In this document: one piece after another, positions 20,531-25,748 of the stretch
How positions within the stretch are numbered: position 1 is the first letter of the stretch
Layout of the letters: every line of letters begins with the position of its first letter
Virus record (IMG/VR): IMGVR_UViG_3300044237_004289
Coordinates: 1 to 25,748 of that record
DNA: 25,748 nt
Strand: one strand, 5' to 3'
From: a virus
Notes under the pieces: model-generated
The model's input: only the letters and a program-made list of their open reading frames with translations
The model's database searches: none
Told to the model about the DNA's origin: nothing
Program-made: the position numbers and the translations under genes

Positions 20531-20876
20531 CTCATTGTTTGTCTTGGGTGGCTGTTCAACACTGCCCAAGACACAACCAGTAGAGGTTAGAACCATAGCT
20601 GAAATACCACCGATGTATCACCCTCCATTACCCTTAGAAATACAAGGAGTAGCTGTAAAATGGAAGGTTTTAACACCAGAAATCATGCAAGAGTATTTAG
20701 ATCTTGTAGAAACAGGCAAAGCCCCTGCTATGCCTTACTATGCTTTGACCACACAACAATATGAAAATTTATCTTTGAACATGGCAGAAATAACAAGATA
20801 TACCAAAAACATTTTGTCGATAGTTGAGTATTACAGAAACTACGATAAATCAAAAAAGGAGAATAGTGATGAGTGA
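20505..20876 (+). CDS. Outer-membrane lipoprotein spanin (Rz1-like)
   Basis: 123 residues. The signal sequence ISLLIISSLFVLGGC carries a lipobox with the lipidated cysteine at residue 17. A proline-rich segment (IPPMYHPPLPLEIQG) is the hallmark of o-spanins. The rest is mostly helical (LTPEIMQEYLDLVETGKAPA, LSLNMAEITRYTKNILSIVE). It overlaps the i-spanin gene by 26 bases, a common Rz/Rz1 arrangement, and is longer than the 60-residue lambda Rz1. It should anchor in the inner leaflet of the outer membrane and bind the i-spanin across the periplasm. Confidence 0.75.
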   Translation: MKISLLIISSLFVLGGCSTLPKTQPVEVRTIAEIPPMYHPPLPLEIQGVAVKWKVLTPEIMQEYLDLVETGKAPAMPYYALTTQQYENLSLNMAEITRYTKNILSIVEYYRNYDKSKKENSDE

Positions 20877-21246
20877 CAACCCAGATGCTTTTGTTTATCA
20901 AGCAGAACTAGATAGAGTCGTTGACGGCGATACTGTTGATGTCGTATTAGATTTAGGCTTTGATGTAAAATTACACAAACAAAGAGTAAGATTGCACGGT
21001 ATCGACACCCCAGAGTCGAGAACAAGAAACTTAGCAGAAAAAAAACTTGGATTGGCAGCCAAAGAAAGATTGAAAGAGCTCTGTGTAGGCAAGTTTAAAG
21101 TTAAATCATTAGGAAAAGGTAAATACGGTAGGATTTTAGGCATACCTTACACAGAAACAGGAGAAGATATTTGTCAAAAATTAATAGATGAAGGACATGC
21201 TGTAAAATATCATGGCGGAAAGAAAACTAAAGTATGGGGAGCGTAA
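20869..21246 (+). CDS. Thermonuclease-like (staphylococcal nuclease fold) protein
   Basis: 125 residues starting at MSDNPDAFVYQAEL; AAAGGAG is well spaced and the start overlaps the spanin stop (ATGAGTGA). A frame from 20824 is only an extension. RVVDGDTVDVVLDLGF (16-31), RVRLHGIDTPESR (39-51) and GKYGRILG (84-91) carry the calcium- and phosphate-binding residues of the SNase family (aspartates at 19 and 21, R41, E49, R88). No signal peptide is seen, so it would act in the cytoplasm or after lysis. Roles could include host DNA degradation for nucleotide reuse. The lysis-gene context is notable. Confidence 0.85.
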   Translation: MSDNPDAFVYQAELDRVVDGDTVDVVLDLGFDVKLHKQRVRLHGIDTPESRTRNLAEKKLGLAAKERLKELCVGKFKVKSLGKGKYGRILGIPYTETGEDICQKLIDEGHAVKYHGGKKTKVWGA

Positions 21247-21248
21247 TT

Positions 21249-21692
21249 ATGAAAATATCAGAGGAAGGCAAGGCTTTAATTAAAAAGTTTGAAGGTTGTA
21301 AATTAGAAAGTTACTTATGCCCAGCAGGACATTGGACTGTAGGTTTTGGGCATGTTAAGGGAGTAGAGGAAGGTATGACAATAACACAAAATGAAGCCGA
21401 TGCTTACTTATCAAGTGATTTACAAGAATTTGAAACATACGTTGAAAATATGGTGAATGTAGAACTAGAGCAAAATGAATTTGATGCTTTGGTTTGTTGG
21501 ACTTTTAATTTAGGACCAACTAATCTGAGCACATCAACCTTGTTAAAAGTTTTAAATGAAGGCAAAAAAAACGAGGTACCTGCACAAATAAAGAGATGGA
21601 ATAAAGCATCTGGAGAGGTGTTAGAAGGACTTGTAAGAAGAAGAGAAGCCGAAGCTTTGTTATTTCAAGGTAAAGAATGGCACGAAGTATAG
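21249..21692 (+). CDS. Endolysin, GH24 lysozyme (muramidase)
   Basis: 147 residues from MKISEEGKALIKKFEG; an upstream ATG at 21234 is inside the nuclease gene. The T4/P22-type GH24 triad is E15 (KKFEG), C24 and T30 (LCPAGHWTVGFGH): E-x8-C-x5-T, the cysteine replacing the more usual aspartate. CWTFNLGPTNLSTSTLLK and LEGLVRRREAEALLF are further family blocks. It hydrolyses the MurNAc-GlcNAc bonds of peptidoglycan. There is no signal or SAR segment, so release needs a holin. With the spanins it completes the lysis functions. There is no obvious terminator directly after it. Confidence 0.92.
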   Translation: MKISEEGKALIKKFEGCKLESYLCPAGHWTVGFGHVKGVEEGMTITQNEADAYLSSDLQEFETYVENMVNVELEQNEFDALVCWTFNLGPTNLSTSTLLKVLNEGKKNEVPAQIKRWNKASGEVLEGLVRRREAEALLFQGKEWHEV

Positions 21693-21710
21693 CTATATGT
21701 AATACTAACT

Positions 21711-21769
21711 CTAGGCATTTTATGCTTAGGGTTGTGCGATTACTATGTCACTACCTAATTGTGCAACCC
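21711..21769 (+). other. Two consecutive hairpins between endolysin and terminase genes
   Basis: CTAGGCAT (21711-21718) pairs with ATGCTTAG (21722-21729) around a three-base loop. GGGTTGTGC (21729-21737) pairs with GTGCAACCC (21761-21769), with two G-T pairs. No T tract follows either stem, so these are structured RNA or DNA-binding candidates rather than clear terminators. Confidence 0.4.
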
Positions 21770-21779
21770 GCTTAATTTT

Positions 21780-23264
21780 ATGGATTTGAACAAGCTCAAA
21801 GATTTCGACATTTTATCTGAACAAGATAAACAAGAAGCTTTAGCCCTGCTTCATAGATACGAACAAATTGATAAACAAGAAGAGTGTCAAAATGATTTTA
21901 TAAAATTTGTCAAACACCTCTGGCCAGATTTTATTGAAGGTAGGCACCACAAAATTATTAGCGAAAAATTTAATCGAATTGCACAAGGTAAACTAAAGAG
22001 GTTGATAGTTTGTTTGCCGCCTAGACATTCTAAATCTGAATTTGCTTCTACTTATTTTCCCGCTTGGATGATGGGTAGAAAAGGTGATTTAAAAATTATT
22101 CAAACCACGCACACAGCTGAATTAGCCGTGCGCTTTGGTAGAAAAGTTAGAAATATTATCGATAGTGAAGAGTATCAACACATATTTCCAGAACTTAAAT
22201 TACAAGCCGATAATAAATCAGCAGGTCGTTGGACAACTAACCAAGATGGCGAGAGTTATTACGCAGGTGTAGGTGGTGCAATTACTGGACGTGGTGCTGA
22301 TTTACTTATTATCGATGATCCTCATTCAGAACAAGATGCTATGTCCCCAAAAGCCATGGAATCGGCTTATGAGTGGTACACCTCTGGACCTAGACAGCGT
22401 TTACAACCAGGAGGCACGATTGTCATAGTAATGACACGTTGGAGCACCAAAGACTTGGTAGGGAAAGTTTTGAAAAAACAAGGCGAAGAAAACGCCGATC
22501 AGTGGGAAATAGTTGAGTTTCCTGCAATCATGCCAGAATCAGAAACTCCACTGTGGCCAGAATTTTGGCAAAAAGAAGAGTTGTTATCAGTAAAGGCGTC
22601 TTTACCCTTGCCTAAATGGAACAGCCAATGGTTACAAAATCCTACGGCAGAGGAAGGTAGTATCGTAAAAAGGGAGTGGTGGCGACGCTGGGAGGAGGAC
22701 AACGTGCCAGATTATAATTATGTCATACAAAGTTATGACACAGCTTTTTCCAAAAAAGATACTGCGGATTATTCAGCTATTACCACTTGGGCAATATTTG
22801 GAGACAATGACGACAATCCAGAAGGTATTATTTTATTAGACGCAAAAAGAGTTCGAGTTGATTTTCCAGAGCTAAAAAAAATAGCTTTAGAAGAATATAG
22901 ATATTGGGAACCAGATTGTGTCTTAATAGAGGCAAAAGCCTCTGGTACACCACTAACGCATGAATTAAGACGCATGGGCATACCTGTTACTGCTTACTCA
23001 CCTAGTCGTGGTCAAGATAAAGTAGCAAGAATGAATAGTGTTGCACCTATTTTTGAATCAGGCATGGTTTGGGCTCCAGAGCATGAATTTGCAGACGAAG
23101 TTATTGAAGAAATGGCTAGTTTCCCTTATGGCGATTATGATGACTATTGTGATAGTGCAACCATGGCTTTGATGCGTTTCAGACAAGGAGGTTTCTTGTC
23201 ACTAAAAGAGGATTATCAAGAAGAGGCTAAATTTATGCGTAAAAACAGAACCGTTTATTATTAA
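21780..23264 (+). CDS. terL: Terminase large subunit
   Basis: 494 residues from ATG 21780 (MDLNKLKDF); a TTG seven codons earlier is less likely. The ATPase domain has a Walker-A-like CLPPRHSKSEFAS near 80, Walker B LLIIDDPHSEQ near 177, and the coupling motif VMTRWSTKDL. The nuclease domain has QSYDTAFSKKDTADYSAITT, LIEAKASG and DYCDSATMALM, providing the three acidic metal ligands of the RNase-H-like fold. It translocates DNA into the prohead and cuts concatemers. No clear ribosome site is seen. Followed by TAATG into a small gene and then the portal. Confidence 0.95.
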   Translation: MDLNKLKDFDILSEQDKQEALALLHRYEQIDKQEECQNDFIKFVKHLWPDFIEGRHHKIISEKFNRIAQGKLKRLIVCLPPRHSKSEFASTYFPAWMMGRKGDLKIIQTTHTAELAVRFGRKVRNIIDSEEYQHIFPELKLQADNKSAGRWTTNQDGESYYAGVGGAITGRGADLLIIDDPHSEQDAMSPKAMESAYEWYTSGPRQRLQPGGTIVIVMTRWSTKDLVGKVLKKQGEENADQWEIVEFPAIMPESETPLWPEFWQKEELLSVKASLPLPKWNSQWLQNPTAEEGSIVKREWWRRWEEDNVPDYNYVIQSYDTAFSKKDTADYSAITTWAIFGDNDDNPEGIILLDAKRVRVDFPELKKIALEEYRYWEPDCVLIEAKASGTPLTHELRRMGIPVTAYSPSRGQDKVARMNSVAPIFESGMVWAPEHEFADEVIEEMASFPYGDYDDYCDSATMALMRFRQGGFLSLKEDYQEEAKFMRKNRTVYY

Positions 23265-23458
23265 TGTCGCAAAAAGAATTAAAAATATTTATAACTAAGT
23301 TTATCCATGATGAACTAGAATTTGTAGGTCCTGACATACATGCAGACAGTTTCGAGCAAGCTGAGTTGATTGCAGAAATGCAAGGTTTAATTATTGAAGG
23401 AGAGCTGACTGATTTAATCGCAATTAATGACTTTAGCAGACCGAAAGTGCTACACTAA
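23264..23458 (+). CDS. Small hypothetical protein between terminase and portal
   Basis: 64 residues, starting at the TAATG junction with terL. ELKIFITKFIHDELEFVGPD suggests a compact alpha/beta piece, followed by an acidic helix (FEQAELIAEMQGLIIEGEL). No family recognised. Its position between two packaging genes, in the same frame spacing, suggests co-expression with them. Confidence 0.7.
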   Translation: MSQKELKIFITKFIHDELEFVGPDIHADSFEQAELIAEMQGLIIEGELTDLIAINDFSRPKVLH

Positions 23459-23464
23459 AAAATT

Positions 23465-25748
23465 ATGGCTATTGATAAACCTTTAGGAACTGAAAACGAC
23501 CCAGATGTAAAAGAAACAGGTTCTGCTGTAGAAATCCTGCCAGAAGAATCTCGTGCCGATCAAATACAAAATGCAGCTCAAATTTTAGTAAGTGAAGAAG
23601 AAATTTTGATTGGTGATGAGTTACCACTTGAACAAGAAATGCCCATGATGAACTTCAATTCTAATTTAGTTGATTTTATTGACCCTATGGTCATGCAAAA
23701 ATTAGCCTCTGACTTAATTAGCTCGGTTGAAAGTGATAAACAATCAAGAAGTGAATGGGAAAAAACCTACAAAGACGGTTTGCAATACTTGGGCATGAAA
23801 TTTGATGAAAGTCGTTCACAACCTTTTGAGGGCAGTTCTGGAGTAATTCATCCTATTTTGGCAGAAGCCGTAACTCAATTCCAAGCCCAAGCGTATAAAG
23901 AAATGTTACCTGCTAAGGGTCCTGTCAAGACTGAGATTGTAGGCGCCAGAACCATAGATACAGAAAATCAAGCAGAAAGAATTCAAGAGTTTATGAATTA
24001 TTACATTATGAATGTAATGGAAGACTACGATCCAGAACTAGATATGTTGTTGTTTTACTTACCTTTAGCTGGTTCTGCATTTAAAAAAGTTTATTTTGAT
24101 TTCGTGACAAACAAAGCAGTTTCTAAATTTATCCCACCAGAAGATTTAATCGTACCTTATGAAGCTGCCGATTTATCATCAGCTGAACGAGTCACTCATG
24201 CAATTAGCATGTCATTGAATGAAGTTAAAAAACAACAACTGACTGGCTTTTATGCAAATGTCGATATTCCAGAAGATGCTTATAGCGACGAAGACTCTGA
24301 AATACAAAATGAAATTGATGAAATTCAAGGCGTTGAAGCTAGTTACAAAGAGGATCGTAATCGTACTATATATGAGATACACACAGTTTTAGACTTACAA
24401 GGCTTTGAAGACCTTGACCAAAATGGCAATCCAACAGGTCTTAAACTGCCATACATCATTACGATAGACGAGGCTTCACAAAGAATTTTAGCCATAAGAA
24501 GAAATTACTTAGAAAACGATATGCTCAAAAACAAAATAAATTATTTTGTGCAATATAAGTTTTTACCCGGACTAGGCTTTTACGGTCTAGGTCTTTCTCA
24601 CATGATAGGTGGTTTATCTAAAGCTTCAACTTCAATCCTTAGACAATTAATAGACGCAGGAACCTTAGCTAATTTACCAGCTGGGTTTAAAGCTAGAGGT
24701 ATGAGAATACGAGACGAAGACGAACCTCTACAACCTGGCGAGTTCAGAGATATAGACACGACTGGTGGCTCGCTTAGAGAAAATTTAATACCGCTACCAA
24801 TAAAAGAGCCTAGTAATGTCTTGATGCAACTGCTAGGACTATTAGTAGATTCTGGTAAAAGATTTGCAGCCATAGCTGATATGAATATAGGGGATGCTAA
24901 TGCGGCCATGCCAGTTGGTACAACAGTCGCATTGTTAGAGCGTGGCACTAAGGTTATGAGTGCTATACACAAAAGATTACATTACGCACAAAGGTTAGAG
25001 TTTAAATTATTAGCTAAAGTTTTCGCAGAATATTTACCACCAGCTTATGATTTTCAAACAGGTTCTGCGCCTGCTGAAATCAAGCAAGCAGACTTTGATG
25101 GCAGAGTTGACATAATACCAGTATCAGATCCCAACATATTTTCACAAAGTCAAAGAGTAACCTTGGCACAAGAACTATTACAGATGGTTCAATCCAACCC
25201 TCAAGTGCACGGTATTACTGGCATGTACGAAGCTTACCGTCGTATGTATGCAGCTTTGGGTGTAGATAATGTGGAAGCATTGATACAACCTCCACCTGAC
25301 ATGACACCTCGACCCATAGATGCTGGCACAGAAAACTCTGGTTTATTGTTAGGACAACCAGCTCAAGCTTTTGCAGGGCAAAATCACCAAGCTCATTTAC
25401 AAACACATCGCAGCTTGTTTTTGACTAAAGTAGTTCAAGAAAATCCACAAATTCAATCCATGATAATTAGTCATTGCATGCAACATCTACAATTTTTAGC
25501 TGCGGAGCTTGCACAAGAAACTATACCTGAAGAGGTCATAGCACGAATCCAAGAGGTACAAAGTCAACTACAACAAGTCTCTCCACTTGAAGCACAACAG
25601 ATTGCAACAGAAATACAAATGATTTTAGATCAATTTAGCGCTCCAATCCTCGCAGAACTTACCGATGACTTCTTACAGTCTATAGGTCAAGGTTCAAGCA
25701 GCGATCCACTTGTGGACATCAGAAAAGCAGAGCTTGATTTCTTTCTCT
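23465..25748 (+). CDS. Portal protein, C-terminus cut by the window end
   Basis: The frame opens at ATG 23465 and has no stop before the last base, giving at least 761 residues, which is the size class of P22-type portals. WEKTYKDGLQYLGMKFDESR and PFEGSSGVIHPILAEAVTQF match conserved marine phage portal blocks. KVYFDFVTNKAVSKFIPPED and GFYGLGLSHMIGGLSKAS lie in the core, and a Gln-rich helical barrel-like region (IARIQEVQSQLQQVSPLEAQ) is near the end. The portal ring at the head vertex admits DNA from the terminase and later joins the tail. Directly downstream one would expect a scaffold or major capsid gene. Confidence 0.9.
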   Translation, partial: MAIDKPLGTENDPDVKETGSAVEILPEESRADQIQNAAQILVSEEEILIGDELPLEQEMPMMNFNSNLVDFIDPMVMQKLASDLISSVESDKQSRSEWEKTYKDGLQYLGMKFDESRSQPFEGSSGVIHPILAEAVTQFQAQAYKEMLPAKGPVKTEIVGARTIDTENQAERIQEFMNYYIMNVMEDYDPELDMLLFYLPLAGSAFKKVYFDFVTNKAVSKFIPPEDLIVPYEAADLSSAERVTHAISMSLNEVKKQQLTGFYANVDIPEDAYSDEDSEIQNEIDEIQGVEASYKEDRNRTIYEIHTVLDLQGFEDLDQNGNPTGLKLPYIITIDEASQRILAIRRNYLENDMLKNKINYFVQYKFLPGLGFYGLGLSHMIGGLSKASTSILRQLIDAGTLANLPAGFKARGMRIRDEDEPLQPGEFRDIDTTGGSLRENLIPLPIKEPSNVLMQLLGLLVDSGKRFAAIADMNIGDANAAMPVGTTVALLERGTKVMSAIHKRLHYAQRLEFKLLAKVFAEYLPPAYDFQTGSAPAEIKQADFDGRVDIIPVSDPNIFSQSQRVTLAQELLQMVQSNPQVHGITGMYEAYRRMYAALGVDNVEALIQPPPDMTPRPIDAGTENSGLLLGQPAQAFAGQNHQAHLQTHRSLFLTKVVQENPQIQSMIISHCMQHLQFLAAELAQETIPEEVIARIQEVQSQLQQVSPLEAQQIATEIQMILDQFSAPILAELTDDFLQSIGQGSSSDPLVDIRKAELDFFL

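Noticed and set aside
1-25748. CRISPR array or complete tRNA gene
   Set aside because: No regularly spaced direct repeats of CRISPR length. The only tRNA-like element (4-68) lacks D and anticodon arms.

Overview
The window is an AT-rich piece of a tailed-phage (Caudoviricetes) genome, or of a prophage or metagenomic virus contig. Both ends cut through genes. Terminase small and large subunits, a P22-sized portal protein, a tail fibre with a self-cleaving chaperone domain, a GH24 endolysin and an inner/outer-membrane spanin pair establish the phage identity. The spanins, the lipoproteins and a CsgG-type outer-membrane pore imply a Gram-negative host. The style of the portal, the polyvalent protein and the tail-repeat protein resembles uncultured marine podovirus-like phages. 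That placement is a judgement from motif style; the host cannot be named from this sequence.

Layout. (1) Positions 1-4403, plus strand: a partial gene, a beta-class amino-methyltransferase, a C5-cytosine methyltransferase, the terminase small subunit, a noncoding region with palindromes, a Holliday-junction-resolvase-like nuclease and a PAPS-reductase-like PP-loop protein. (2) 4415-7122: a 794-residue polyvalent-type protein and a small SET-domain protein. (3) 9926-7119, minus strand: ten small, tightly overlapping genes, mostly unknown, including a GNAT/Mom-like protein and a zinc-ribbon protein. This operon starts at a near-consensus promoter and ends at an intrinsic terminator that lies inside the SET gene. 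(4) 9927-10857: a divergent control region and a serine recombinase. (5) 10889-13860: tail-repeat protein and S74-type tail fibre. (6) 13865-15387: small coiled-coil and membrane proteins, probably holin-like. (7) 15338-20130: a cassette of CsgF, CsgG, a curlin-like protein, a FecR-domain protein with a curlin-like tail, and a CHASE2-class III nucleotide cyclase. (8) 20120-21692: spanins, a thermonuclease-like protein and the endolysin. (9) 21780-25748: terminase large subunit, a small unknown gene and the portal, which runs off the end.

The most striking content is region 7. A curli (type VIII) secretion pore, a secreted amyloid-like substrate, a FecR protein and a membrane cyclase sit in one overlapping operon, between the putative holin genes and the spanin/endolysin genes. 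The signal peptides of three consecutive exported proteins are encoded almost exactly within the 3' end of the preceding gene. I infer that the cassette remodels the host outer membrane or surface, and may link it to cyclic-nucleotide signalling, late in infection or in a lysogen. The sequence shows the parts but does not prove this function.
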